A stretch of 64,000 nt of DNA from Neocallimastix lanati (nom. inval.) (GCA_016946835.1 JACVTC010000038.1:1150001-1214000); one strand, 5' to 3'. Shown: positions 38,396 to 50,039, numbered from the stretch's first letter. The notes: a model not told the origin generated them from the sequence alone. Numbers and translations: made by a program.

Positions 38396-38627
38396 AATAG
38401 AATTGTTAGTTTTGTTAGTAAAAAATTATTAATAGAATTGTTAATAATTTTTTAAATATAAAAAGATATGCCCCAAATATATCTCTACTCCAACAAACTA
38501 GATTTTTTAATTTGAAAAATAAAGGAGATAATTGAATGGGCCCAACTTTTTTTTATAAAACAATTTAATACTTTAAATAAATACTATAAATAATTTTTTT
38601 TTCATATTTACTTTTTTTTTTGTTTTT

Positions 38628-38935
38628 AAAGTCCACTAATTATTTTAATATCTTTAAAATAAACCAAATAAAAAAGTTTTTTTATTTTTTAAAGTCCACT
38701 AATTATTTTAATATCTTTAAAATAAACCAAATAAAAAAGTTTTTTTATTTTTTAAAGTCCACTAATTATTTTAATATCTTTAAAATAAACCAAATAAAAA
38801 AGTTTTTTTATTTTTTAAAGTCCACTAATTATTTTAATATCTTTAAAATAAACCAAATAAAAAAGTTTTTTTATTTTTTAATTTTTGAAGTTATTTTAAT
38901 AACTTTAAAACAAACCCAATAAAAATGACTTTTTT
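38628..38935. repeat. 63-base tandem repeat, four copies plus a diverged fifth
   Basis: Units start AAAGTCCACTAATTATTTTA at 38628, 38691, 38754 and 38817 and are identical or nearly so; a degraded unit follows from about 38880. The unit length is a multiple of three, so it leaves an open frame that should not be read as a gene. One related unit lies near 23902 in the 3' flank of SD2. Confidence 0.9.
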
Positions 38936-39171
38936 TTTTTATTTTTTTTTTAATTTTTTTTTTATTTTTATTTCTTTTTATTTATTTATATATATATGAT
39001 AGTAATATTTATTAAAACAATGATAATTATAAAAATAAATAATTAATTTTCATATTTTATTTTTTTTTCTTTTTCGTTTTAAAGTCTAATGAAAAACTAT
39101 TAACTTTAAAAATTTAAAAAAAAAAAAAAATTTTTTTTCTATATATAAAAAGATTTAAATTTTTAATAAAT
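38936..39171. other. 3' flank shared by SD2, SD3 and SD4
   Basis: Contains the words GAAAAACTATTAACT and an A-run joined to a T-run before the stop codon, as at 24117-24195 and, inverted, at 44161-44240. Confidence 0.6.
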
Positions 39172-39903
39172 TTAAACCATAGTTAATGGATTACTTTCAA
39201 CTTCGGAACGCTTTGATCTCTTAACCCAGAGGAAAACACCAGCTGAGGAAAGAGCAGCAGCTCCGGCAATACCGGCGGCAATACCAGCATTAGAACTGTC
39301 TTCTTCTTCAGCAGCGGATTGTTCAGCGGCATCACCATCTTCACCATCTTCACCATTAACATCATTGGCATCAACTCCTTCGGCATTATCACCTTCAGCT
39401 GGTTGTTCATTATCTCCATAATCATCAGAACCTTCACCAGCTGCTTCACCATCGGCAACACCAGCATTATCAGCAGCATTAATACCATTATCATCTCCAT
39501 AATCATCAGAACCTTCACCAGCATTAGCAGTATCATCTGATGGGTTAGCACTGTCATTTAATGGAGTGTCATCAGCTGTTGTAGAATCAGCTGGAGTATC
39601 AATGGCATCAGCATTATCTGGAGTATCAATGGCATTAGCATTATCTGGAGTATTATCAGATGATGCAACATCACCATTGTCTGGAGTTTCTTCATTACCA
39701 GCTGGAGTATCAGCATCAATATCAATTTCAGTTACTAATGGGTTAGATGGGTTAGATGGGTTATCGATACCTTCTGGTTCAGAGCTGACACCAGCATCAG
39801 TAGATCCTGGAGCAACAGCATCTTCATCTTCGGAAACATCTAAAGAGTTAGCGTAAGCGAAGGCAGCGGTAGCAGCGAATAATAAAATAGATTGGAATTT
39901 CAT
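39172..39903 (-). CDS. Acidic type I membrane protein of unknown function (SD3)
   Basis: A 243-residue protein with the SD2 layout: signal peptide 1-18, Asp/Ala/Asn-rich body with TPDNADAIDTP repeats and two EGSDDYGD motifs, hydrophobic segment AALSSAGVFLW near the end, and a KRSKRSE basic tail. It differs from SD4 at few positions (here FAYANS, AVAPGS, PLNDS and SDDTAN). It is divergent from SD4, 3.5 kb away, with inverted similarity over both the gene and at least 250 bases of upstream DNA. Function unknown. Confidence 0.87.
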   Translation of the reverse strand: MKFQSILLFAATAAFAYANSLDVSEDEDAVAPGSTDAGVSSEPEGIDNPSNPSNPLVTEIDIDADTPAGNEETPDNGDVASSDNTPDNANAIDTPDNADAIDTPADSTTADDTPLNDSANPSDDTANAGEGSDDYGDDNGINAADNAGVADGEAAGEGSDDYGDNEQPAEGDNAEGVDANDVNGEDGEDGDAAEQSAAEEEDSSNAGIAAGIAGAAALSSAGVFLWVKRSKRSEVESNPLTMV

Positions 39904-40879
39904 TTTCGAATTATATTATATATAAATTATAAAAAAAAATTTTTTTTTTCTAAAAATTTGATTTTGTTACAGGTTAATAGTTTTTCTTTTGAATAAATAA
40001 ATTATTTAATTGAAATATATATATTAAATTATTGTATTTTAAAATAATATATATATTTTTTATATACAATAAAAGTTTTTATTTTTTATTAACACAATAT
40101 TTTTTTTAATTATTTATAAAATATATTTATATTGAATAAAAAAAAAAAAAACCTTTTGGAAGAAAAATTTTAATATTTATACTAAATTGAAAAATAATAA
40201 TATATGATATTTATATATATATATTAATTATTTATATTAAATTTATTTTTATATAAATTAAAAATTTATAATTAATTAATTTACTACATTAAAAAATCAT
40301 ATATTTAATAAACATTAACCATTATTTTAGGATAATAAAATTTATTTTTGTTAACCTGTATATTAAAATTATTATTTAATAAACTAAAAATTAAGAATAT
40401 ATAATAATAATAATTTTTTTTGTAAAACTTTGTATATTTTTTTATACATAATTATCATTATTATTTTATTTTATTATCATTAAACGAGCCATTTAATTTA
40501 TCATAATTTTATGAATTTTCAATTTAATTATTATTTTATGATACAAACTTTTATTTCTATAAATCTATTTATTAATTATTATTATTATTTTATGAATTAA
40601 ATTAAGAATATATTAATCTATTTTTTTGTTTTAATTATCACTATACATAAACATATTTATTTTACTTTAAGAAAATAAAAACAGTTTACAAATTTTAAAA
40701 TAAAATAAATGCTTTTCTATTTTATTAAGAATTTTCTATATAATTAACTTTATTTATTTATTTTAACTTTTTTTTTTGTTATTTTTTTAACCTAAACTAT
40801 TATTTATTGAATATTTTAAAAATTCTATTATATATTACTAATACTTTTTTTTTTTAAAAAAAAAAAAATTTAGTAGTAA

Positions 40880-41170
40880 ATGTATTAATTTATTGGTTTC
40901 CATTCCTGAAATTCGCCAAAGAAAATAATTTAATGATCAATTTACCTTTCTTAACTTTTCTTGACCTAAAAAAAAACTTATGATTTAGTTCCAATATAAT
41001 AATAACACTTTCAAAACTTAATAATATTGATACTTGATACTTGTGGTAAATGTCTTCGATTTATTTTTAATCTATAACTTATTTCGAAAGCTTGTTGCAA
41101 ACTTTAACGGTAAACTTTTAGAAGAAATTCCAATACATTGTGATGTTCGCCGAGGGTGATAAGAGATATT
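40880..41170 (+). mobile_element. Degenerate LINE fragment, reverse transcriptase
   Basis: Broken frames give LLVSIPEIRQRK, TFLDLKK and SKLNNI, corresponding to LFISIREICQRRK, AFLDLKK and YKLDAL of the intact LINE; a VRRG-like relic near 41145 sits where GVRQG is expected. Confidence 0.7.
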
Positions 41171-41827
41171 TGAAATTAGTATATACGATACACATGTTGC
41201 TAAATCAAAAAACTTTATACCTATTATGTATTATTATTATTTAAATAACAATATTAATATAAAATAATATATAATAATATATAATATAAAATAATATATA
41301 ATAATATTTAATAATAATATTAATATTAAATATTTAATAATATTTAATATTATATATATAATATAATATATAATATTATATAATAATATATAACATATAA
41401 TAATAAAATAATAATATTAAATAATATATAATAATAATTTAAAGTATTATTTTATTCTTCTTCTTTGATAACTTTTTTTTATTTTTTCATTTAAAATTAA
41501 AATTCTTAAAATTTATTAAATAATTAATAAGATGATTTAAAAAATTTAATCAAATATAAATTAGAGCTATAATAGATTAGCTATTATAAGTAAATTTTAA
41601 TTAGTATAAATGATTACTATATTTAGAATCTATATTAATAAAATTAATTAATTTTCTTATTATTTATATCAATATAAATAATAAAAAATTGTGTAACAAT
41701 TAATTAATTTTAATTCAATTAATAAATATTAATAATAATTAATTATAATAAATAATAAAATTAATAAAAAGAAAAAGAAGAAGAAAAAGAATTAAAAAAA
41801 GAAATCAAGGAAAATAATTAATAATAA

Positions 41828-41861
<34 letters not shown>

Positions 41862-42935
41862 ATAATAATAATAATAATAATAATATAGAAATAATAATAA
41901 TAATAATAGTTTTTTAAATAATAGTTTTTTTTTTTTTTTTTTTTTTGATTATAAAATGAATATTTAATTTAATTGATTAAAATCAATTAAATATTGCAAT
42001 CAAATTTTTTGCCAAGATTAAAAAAATATTAATTAAAATACTACTACTACTATTACTAATAATGATAATGTTTAATTTATCATTTATTGTTACATATTAT
42101 ATAACTTTTATTATACTATCAAGAGAGGACTAATTATTGTTTTAATTTTAATATTATTATTATTTTTCAAATAACGGTAATTTAGTTTAAAAAAACAAGA
42201 TGGAAAAGGCCTGAAATTATTACAATTTAAAATTCTAAGAATACTAAAACTTCAAAAAATTATTTTATTATTATTTAATTATTACTATTTAATTATCTAT
42301 AAATAATAATTCTAATTAATAAAGTTCCCTATAAAATAAATTATTATATTAATCATCTTGGTTTTCTTAGTAAATTTTAAATTAGTTAATTAGTAAATTT
42401 TAACGCACTTAATAAAAGAAAAAAGCTTTATAATATCAAAAAAAAATTTTATAATATCAAAAAAAAATTTTATAAGAATAAAAAAGTACTAAAATAAATC
42501 AATAATAGTTTAATATAATTATTCTATTTATTTAAAATATATATTATTTATAATAATATTTTATAATATAACAATATTTAATAATCCAGTTAAATATAAT
42601 AAATTATAATATTAAAAATTAATAATAAAAATAATATTTTATTTAAAATATTAAATTAATAAATAAAAAGAAATTTAATTACTATAATAGTATAGTATAT
42701 ATTATAAATTGCCAATAAAATTCTTGTTTTTTTTTTTTTTCGAATACAATAAACAAATATTAATTTATAAATAAAACATAATTTTTTAAATATTTTTTCT
42801 TTATTTAAATGATGCCAATAAATTAATATAGACTTTTTTTTTTTTCCTTTATAAATAATATAAACTTAAATAAATAATATTTTATATTAATAAAATTTAT
42901 TAATTTTATAAACTAAAATTAATATAATAAATTTT

Positions 42936-42958
42936 CTTTTTTGATACGAAAAACATAT
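42936..42958 (+). promoter_or_regulatory. Conserved upstream word of SD4
   Basis: The complement of TTTTTCGTATCAAAAAAG, about 470 bases before SD4, matching 25608-25630 upstream of SD2. SD3 shows no match in its upstream region. Confidence 0.3.
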
Positions 42959-43428
42959 TAATTTTTAATTTATTGCTTTTTAATTTTTATATGAAATTTT
43001 TTAAATTAAAAAAAAAATAAAAATATTTATCAAATTTTTAATAATTTAAAAATTTATTAAAATTTATTTATATTTATATATAATATAATTATTAATTTAA
43101 TATAAATAATTAATATATATATAAATATCATATATTATTATTTTTTAATTTAGTATAAATATTAAAATTTTTCTTTCAGAAGAAGTTTTTTTTTTATTCA
43201 ATATAAATATATTTTATAAATAATTAAAAAAATATTGTGTTAATAAAAAATAAAAACTTTTATTGTATATAAAAAAATATATATATTATTTTAACAAACA
43301 ATAATTTAATATATATATTTCAATTAAATAATTTATTTATTCAAAAGAAAAACTATTAACCTGTAACAAAATCAAATTTTTAGAAAAAAAAAATTTTTTT
43401 TATAATTTATATATAATATAATTCGAAA

Positions 43429-44160
43429 ATGAAATTCCAATCTATTTTATTATTCGCTGCTACCGCTGCCTTCACTTACGCTAACTCTTTAGATGTTTCC
43501 GAAGATGAAGATGCTGTTGCTCAAGGATCTACTGATGCTGGTGTCAGCTCTGAACCAGAAGGTATCGATAACCCATCTAACCCATCTAACCCATTAGTAA
43601 CTGAAATTGATATTGATGCTGATACTCCAGCTGGTAATGAAGAAACTCCAGATAATGGTGATGTTGCATCATCTGATAATACTCCAGATAATGCTAATGC
43701 TATTGATACTCCAGATAATGCTGATGCCATTGACACCCCAGCTGATTCTACAACAGCTGATGACACTCCATTAACTGACAGTGCTAACCCATCAGATGAT
43801 ATTGCTAATGCTGGTGAAGGTTCTGATGATTATGGAGATGATAATGGTATTAATGCTGCTGATAATGCTGGTGTTGCCGATGGTGAAGCAGCTGGTGAAG
43901 GTTCTGATGATTATGGAGATAATGAACAACCAGCTGAAGGTGATAATGCCGAAGGAGTTGATGCCAATGATGTTAATGGTGAAGATGGTGAAGATGGTGA
44001 TGCCGCTGAACAATCCGCTGCTGAAGAAGAAGACAGTTCTAATGCTGGTATTGCCGCCGGTATTGCCGGAGCTGCTGCTCTTTCCTCAGCTGGTGTTTTC
44101 CTCTGGGTTAAGAGATCAAAGCGTTCCGAAGTTGAAAGTAATCCATTAACTATGGTTTAA
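43429..44160 (+). CDS. Acidic type I membrane protein of unknown function (SD4)
   Basis: A 243-residue protein almost identical to SD2 and SD3: signal peptide MKFQSILLFAATAAFTYA, acidic body with two EGSDDYGD motifs, a hydrophobic segment close to the C-terminus, then KRSKRSEVESNPLTMV. The start codon context TTCGAAAATG is shared by all three short members. It is the inverted partner of SD3. The near-identity of three copies implies recent duplication or gene conversion. Function unknown. Confidence 0.87.
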   Translation: MKFQSILLFAATAAFTYANSLDVSEDEDAVAQGSTDAGVSSEPEGIDNPSNPSNPLVTEIDIDADTPAGNEETPDNGDVASSDNTPDNANAIDTPDNADAIDTPADSTTADDTPLTDSANPSDDIANAGEGSDDYGDDNGINAADNAGVADGEAAGEGSDDYGDNEQPAEGDNAEGVDANDVNGEDGEDGDAAEQSAAEEEDSSNAGIAAGIAGAAALSSAGVFLWVKRSKRSEVESNPLTMV

Positions 44161-44799
44161 ATTTATTAAAAATTTAAATCTTTTTATATATAGAAAAAAA
44201 ATTTTTTTTTTTTTTATTTTTTAGTTAATAGTTTTTCATGTTATCGTAATAATAATAAATTTATTATACTTTAAAATTTAAAACTATGTGGTAAAAAAAA
44301 ATATATATGAAAAATAATTATTTGTAAAATTTTATCATTGATTTATAATATTACTATCTTAAATATAAAAAAAATAAAAACGTAAAAAAAATAAAAAAAA
44401 AAATAAAAATATATATATATATAAAAAAAGGAATGAAATTTTTATTAGTTGAGAAATTGGAATTAATTATTTGTATATAAATATTTTTATATTTAAATAT
44501 TATAATATTACTATCTTAAATATAAAAAAATAAAAACGTAAAAAAAATAAAAAAAAAATAAAAATATATATATATATATAAAAAAAGGAATGAAATTTTT
44601 ATTAGTTGAGAAATTGGAATTAATTATTTGTATATAAATATTTTTATATTTAAATATTAATTTTTATTTATAGCTAATTATTAATTTTTGATATATATTA
44701 TTATAATACAAAAATTGTGGATAAAATATATAAAATCTATATTTTATGAAATCCTTTTATTGCTAAATCAATGGTTATTTAATACATTATTTTATATAT

Positions 44800-44848
<49 letters not shown>
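44161..44848. other. SD4 3' flank, 157-base tandem duplication and A tract
   Basis: A ~157-base unit occurs twice (about 44344-44500 and 44501-44660; core AAAAAAAGGAATGAAATTTT). A 42-base A tract follows (44807-44848). No gene is seen. Confidence 0.65.
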
Positions 44849-44850
<2 letters not shown>

Positions 44851-44859
44851 TTAATTATA

Positions 44860-45245
44860 TTTTCATTTAATGTAAACACCAATAAATAAGAATATTCATT
44901 GGACATATCATTAATTTTTAAAGTTAAATTAATGACTTCACGATAACTACCCAAATCTTCAATTGTTACTTTTTCTCTATTTAAATTAATTTTTTCCATT
45001 GTCACTTTTTTTTTTTTTTTTACTAATTTACTAAGGATATCTCTATAATTAAAATCATGATCACTTATGATATTTCTTATTTTAACTAAACATATCTTTG
45101 ATTCGCCTGGAAATCCCAAAGCAATGGTTAAAAGTACTTCAATTCTTCCATTTTGTTTTTCCATTAATTTTATTACCTATTACTAAATTCAATGGTTGGA
45201 AATTCAATGATTCAATGTTTATTAACTGCTCAATATCTAAATTAA
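44860..45245 (-). pseudogene. Unidentified coding remnant
   Basis: On the minus strand two overlapping frames look coding: LDIEQLINIESLNFQPLNLV in one, then, after a frame change near 45170, a 119-codon frame starting MEKQNGRIEVLLTIALGF and holding DHDFNYRDILSKL and EDLGSYREVINLTLKI. The FQPLNLVIG stretch with NGKTK after it recalls the start of an AAA-type ATPase, but this is weak. A run of lysines matches an internal A tract. It ends in poly(A) DNA. Most likely a frameshifted fragment. Confidence 0.3.
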
Positions 45246-45257
45246 AAAAAAAAAAAA

Positions 45258-45593
45258 ATTAAACTACTTGTAAAGAAATATTCTTTACGGTTTTCAGCAG
45301 CACTTCAAATTTCCAAAATTTTAAATTTCAATTTCGGATCTCAAAACAGTTTCAAAAAGTAGAGATAGTATAAAATTAAATCTTAATTTATAAGGATTAG
45401 AATTTTTAATAACTTTCTCCTTTGACATAATAGTATTGTCCGGCACAGGATTCATCCTTCAGAGAATCCTCTTAAGATCAATAAGAGTTAATGAGCATTG
45501 ATTATATTCTTTAAGAGTCAATGAAATTCTTAATCTATTAGAAAATAAGATTTATATCTTATTAAGTTAACATATATTTATTAATTATGAAGA
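45258..45593 (+). repeat. ~340-base dispersed repeat, copy 1
   Basis: Matches 49451-49793 in the same orientation with only scattered differences by eye. It contains a hairpin GTAAAGAA-ATA-TTCTTTAC and the word GTCCGGCACAGGATTCATCC. No open frame. It might be a solo LTR-like element (TGTAAAG...TTAACA edges) or a non-autonomous element, but the similarity runs slightly past those edges. Confidence 0.75.
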
Positions 45594-46305
45594 ATATTTT
45601 TAATATAGATTAAGGCTTATGTAAAATGGATACAAATTATATTTATTTATAATTAAAAAAATTTTTTTATTTTTTATTTTTTTTTCCATTTACATATATA
45701 ATTTATTAATAATAAAATATATATATATATATATGGAAGTTAATGAATAATGGATGTATGTAAAATTAAATTATATTAATAGAAATTATATTCTATTATG
45801 GTATTATGAAGAAGAAATAATAATAATTATAACTAACTAAAGATGTGAACCATTCTGTAATAAATATTTAATAATTTATTCAATGCTTTCATTGTACAAA
45901 TAAATATATATATATATATAAATACCCCTAATTAATTAATAAAATAGTTATACTTTATATATTGATTTTTTTTATTATTATTATTTTGTATTTACATCAT
46001 TATTTTTTATTATATTTTATTATATCTATAATACTTAATAATTTTATTATGTTTTTATTTATTTTTTATTATATTTTATTATATCTATAATACTTAATAA
46101 TTTTATTATGTTTTTATTTATTTTGAATAAAAGAAAGAAAAGCAAAAAGAAAAAATAAATAAATAAAAAAAAAAAAAAAAAAAAGCTTTATACTCCATTT
46201 TTAGTTATTATTAAAAATTAAAATAAAAATTAAAAATAGAAATCTACTATTATTAAATAATTTTAATTGTGAATTTCTTTTTTTCATCTGAAAAAAAAAA
46301 AAAAA
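45594..46305. other. AT-rich stretch with a 59-base tandem duplication
   Basis: A 59-base unit occurs twice at about 46003-46120 (core TATATCTATAATACTTAATA). It forms the 3' flank of the RING gene. No other gene is seen. Confidence 0.6.
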
Positions 46306-47247
46306 TTACCATAAATGATATAATGAAGTACCTTCAAAATTATCTTCTATTTGTAAACCTTCTCTAGTATTGTCAAGTCTATTTCTTTGGTTATTGTTAT
46401 TTGAATTTCTCTGATTATTTAAATTTTGGGTAATATTAGTTTTTTCTGCACAATTATAACATAAATCAAAATCACACAAAGTACATCGAAATGTTGGTGT
46501 ATCATTTGTAAATAATTTTTTGCAACTATCACAATACCAATTTGGTAAAAATCTTTTAATATATTCTAGTGGGTGACGATGTAAACTACTTATAGTAGAA
46601 TAATCTGTTAATACATAAGATTCATTTTTGTAATATTTATCCATTTCTTTAAAAATTTTACCTTTTGTTATTGTATTTTTTGCACAATTATAACACAAAT
46701 CAAAATCACATAAAGTACAACGGTATGAAGGGGTTTCATCGTTATAACATTTTTTGCAATTATCACAAGTCCATGTTTTTAAAAAAACCCTTACACAAAC
46801 AATTGGATGGTGATGTAAAAAACTTTTAATAGCATTATCATTTTTATTAAAATTAAAATCATTCATTTCTTTAATTTCTTTATCATATTTTTTCTTTAAT
46901 TCTATATACTTTTCTTTAAAATCTATACATGAACATTCTTCATTTTTATGTTTTTTTATAAAATCATAACCTATTTCTTTTCCACATTTACATCTTATTA
47001 TTAATTTTGCTAATAAATTTTTACATATTATTGAAGGTACAAATTTATTATTTTGACATCTAAAAGGACAATTTTTCAATTGTTTTGCACAATTTGAACA
47101 AAAACAATGCTGACATTTATCACATTGAATTGGATCTTTTATAATATCTAAGCATATTGAACAAGTAATCATATATTTAACACCTTCATAGAATTCTATA
47201 TTGGCAATGTCATTTTCTTGAAATAATGTTTCATTATTTGAATCCAT
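46306..47247 (-). CDS. RING finger protein with two C1-like zinc-binding repeats, probable E3 ubiquitin ligase
   Basis: A 313-residue protein. A RING finger is visible at 29-64 (C29, C32, C45, H47, C50, C53, C60, C64), followed by a TRAF-type-like zinc segment (C86, C88, H100, C105), a short coiled-coil-like KEKYIELKKKYDKEIKEM (111-128), then two homologous zinc-binding repeats at about 144-190 and 222-268. Each repeat has the plan HHP/RHP, WxCDxCKK, RCTLCDFDLCYNCA, resembling DC1/ZZ domains. The end is Asn-rich. RING proteins of this layout usually pass ubiquitin from an E2 to a substrate; the substrate is unknown. No signal peptide or membrane segment; likely cytosolic. The gene is a single exon. 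The Asn-rich gene lies divergently ~0.8 kb upstream. Confidence 0.85.
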   Translation of the reverse strand: MDSNNETLFQENDIANIEFYEGVKYMITCSICLDIIKDPIQCDKCQHCFCSNCAKQLKNCPFRCQNNKFVPSIICKNLLAKLIIRCKCGKEIGYDFIKKHKNEECSCIDFKEKYIELKKKYDKEIKEMNDFNFNKNDNAIKSFLHHHPIVCVRVFLKTWTCDNCKKCYNDETPSYRCTLCDFDLCYNCAKNTITKGKIFKEMDKYYKNESYVLTDYSTISSLHRHPLEYIKRFLPNWYCDSCKKLFTNDTPTFRCTLCDFDLCYNCAEKTNITQNLNNQRNSNNNNQRNRLDNTREGLQIEDNFEGTSLYHLW

Positions 47248-47789
47248 TGATAATATTTAAATGTAAAAATAATAGTAATATTAAATAAATAATCTAATAT
47301 AAATGATTTATTTATACTATTTTTATTCATTGTATCATGTGATATATAATAGATATATGTAAATAATTATAAAATATCATAAAATTAATTAAATTAATAA
47401 AAACATAATTTTTTCATTTTTTAAATATATTATTAAAAATACATATATTTTTTTTTTTAAATGATAGGAATTCTAATCTATTAAAATATATGTTAATAAA
47501 ATATCTAACCAATAAAATTTAAGCTATTTTATACAAAGAATTATCTTTTCTTTTTAAATATATTATTATATACACATATAATTTTTTTAAATGGTATGAA
47601 TTCTAATGTATTAAAATATATGCTAATAAAATATCTAACCAATAAAATTTAAGTTATTTTATACAAAGAATTATCATTGTTATGTATAATAAGGTATTTT
47701 ATACAAAGAATTATCATTGTTATATATAATAAGGTAAAGTTTAAACTTGTTACATAAAACAAAAAAGGATAAAATTAATACTTTAATTT

Positions 47790-47824
<35 letters not shown>

Positions 47825-48016
47825 ATGTAACTATATTAAATATACAATATATATATTTCTCTTTATATATATATATATATATTTTTTTTTTTTTGTGAAA
47901 ATATAATAAAAATATTTTATTAAATGAATCTTATATCAAGTTATATTAAAGTTTCATTAATGACCATACTTTATATTTCAAAAATATATATATAAAATAT
48001 ACAATTATTAATATAG
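47248..48016. other. Divergent intergenic region with 130-base tandem duplication
   Basis: A ~130-base unit occurs twice (about 47459-47588 and 47589-47680; core AATAAAATATCTAACCAATA), followed by a 40-base unit repeated (core ATACAAAGAATTATCATTGT). It lies upstream of the RING gene and the Asn-rich gene and may affect either; no direct evidence. Confidence 0.55.
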
Positions 48017-48524
48017 TTTTCTAAAATTTCGAATAATAGTAAAAAAAAAAAAAAAAAGAATAATGATATTTATAAATCGGTGACGGAGAAGCAGTTTATT
48101 CTTTCCCCAATTTTAGCAAATAGATCTGTGGTTACCGCAATACCAGAAGATTCATCAGTTAGTTCATCATACGATTTAAATGATAAATCCATAAATTCCT
48201 CTATTTTATCAAATACTCTTATGAATCAAGAATTTTCAGGTGATACAACAATTACTTCACTTGATGAATCTTCTAAAATTTTAAATTTATCTAGTAATGA
48301 ACAATCCTTAACCCAGTCCACATTAATTAATCATTTGCCAGTTAATATTTCATTTAGTAGTCTTAACAACAATAGCAATAATATTGATACTACTACTAAT
48401 AATGATAATCATATTGAAAATGATAATAATAATGAAAAAAATACTAATAGAAATGATACTAATGAACATAAAATAATTTCTACGATTGATAGTAATCATA
48501 TTGAGAATAATAATAGTAATCAAA

Positions 48525-48560
<36 letters not shown>

Positions 48561-49287
48561 GTAATAATAATTTAGAAGTATCAATGGATCAATCTTTTAA
48601 AGATTTTAATCCACCGATGTCAAGTATTTCAAATAATTTTTCTTTCTTACATTCTACTATTGATGACAAAGTACTAAATAATTCATTATCTATTAATAAT
48701 AATAACGTAATAGTGGAAGATATGTCTATGAATTCAGAAGATATTACAAATTCAGTTTTATATAATAATTATTATTCTTACTCCAGTAATAGCAATAACA
48801 ACAACAACAACAATAATTATAATAATAATAAAAATGATTTTAATAAACATAGTTCCGTATCACATCCTCCTCGTGATTCTAGTTTGTCCGCTATAAAACC
48901 AAGAAGATCTTATGATAAGAATTATAATAAATATAATTATAATCAAAGTTATTCTTCTTCCTATGGTTCTAATGATAATTCCTATCAATATAACCACTCA
49001 CTTATATGTAAAAGTAATAGCTATCAACATAATAATAATATGGAACATGACTATTTAAAAATGTTAAATAATAATTATAACTATAATTATGATTATTATA
49101 AAATAATAATAATAATAATAATTTAGATTATCTTAAACAAACAAGAGTATTATCAAAAAGACCAACACGTATTTCTTCTCTTTTTATGAAAGGTATGGAG
49201 TTAGATAGTCCGCAAGTTATGTTTCAATTATTAAATAATTCTATTATTTTAGATAATTATGAAAAAAATAAAACATTCTTCAAATAA
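48017..49287 (+). CDS. Ser/Asn-rich protein, 5' end unresolved, probable C-terminal intron
   Basis: The frame is open from 48017 without an ATG until 48221, so the true start is either that Met or in an upstream exon. It encodes a low-complexity Ser/Asn-rich protein (SPILANRSVVTAIPEDSS, then Asn runs, then HSSVSHPPRDSSLSAIKPRR). The continuous frame runs into an ATA repeat and stops at 49126, but a GTAAAA donor at 49008 and a TTTAG acceptor ending at 49126 would remove a 119-base AT-rich intron and join the frame to YYLKQTRVLSKRPTRISSLF and DSPQVMFQLLNNSIILD, ending TAA at 49285-49287. That size and those signals match the PL4 introns. The alternative is a frameshifted pseudogene. No domain is recognised; it could be a regulatory protein of the Asn-rich kind common in such genomes. 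Confidence 0.5.
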
Positions 49288-49450
49288 AAATTCAACAAAA
49301 TAAAATGTCCGTAATAAAAATCAATAATAAATCTAAATGAACTATATTTCCACGGAGTATTTCTTCTATAGATATTTTCCATTTCAAGACCAATAGATCT
49401 ATGTCTTTCTATTTCTACCTAATTTTTTTTTAGCGCAATCCTTCCATATT

Positions 49451-49793
49451 AATTAAACTACTTGTAAAGAAATATTCTTTACGGTTTTCAGCAGCACTTC
49501 AAATTTCTAAAATTTTAAATTTCAATTTCGGATCTCAAAACAGTTTCATAAGGTAGAGATAGTATAAAATTAAATCTTAATTTATAAGGGTTAGAATTAT
49601 TAATAATTTTCTCCTTTGATGTAATAGTATTGTCCGGCACAGGATTCATCCTTCAGAGAATCCTCTTAAGATCAATGAGAGTTAATGAGCATTGATTAGA
49701 TTCTTTAAGAGTCAATGAGATTCTTAATCTATTAGAAAATAAGATTTATATTTATATCTTATTAAGTTAACTTATATTTATTAATTATGAAGT
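49451..49793 (+). repeat. ~340-base dispersed repeat, copy 2
   Basis: Same orientation as 45258-45593, with the same hairpin and the GTCCGGCACAGG word; it has an extra TTTATA unit near 49747. Confidence 0.75.
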
Positions 49794-50039
49794 ATATTTA
49801 TGTTTTTGTTTTTGATATATATATATATATTTATATATGTTTTTTATTTATTTATTTTATTTTATTTTTTTTTTTATCTTATTCTATTATATTAATATTT
49901 ATAGTACTATGCTGTTTTATAAGAGATTATTTTATATTTATTAATACTATACTATACTATTTTATTTCAGTTTAGATTTAGATTAGTTTTGTTTATTTAT
50001 TAAACTTGAACGTTTATTATTATTACCAAATTGTATTTT
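49794..50039. other. AT-rich stretch
   Basis: T-rich with short AT runs and ACTAT repeats; nothing recognised. Confidence 0.4.

Larger units (their letters stand above)
39904..43428. other. Region between the divergent SD3 and SD4 genes
   Basis: The first ~350 bases and the last ~350 bases are inverted copies of each other (words TTACAGGTTAATAGTTTTTC and its complement). The middle is AT-rich, with a LINE fragment at 40880-41170, AATAT runs (41240-41440), AAT runs (41827-41905) and no recognisable gene. Confidence 0.6.

Noticed and set aside
38261-38922. 64- and 100-residue frames
   Set aside because: One crosses an A tract; the other is a 63-base tandem repeat whose unit is a multiple of three.
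38628-38935. CRISPR-like array
   Set aside because: Units are contiguous with no spacers, and the organism is a eukaryote.
45258-49793. A complete LTR retrotransposon bounded by the two ~340-base repeats
   Set aside because: The DNA between has no gag, integrase or reverse transcriptase, only a RING gene and an Asn-rich gene.
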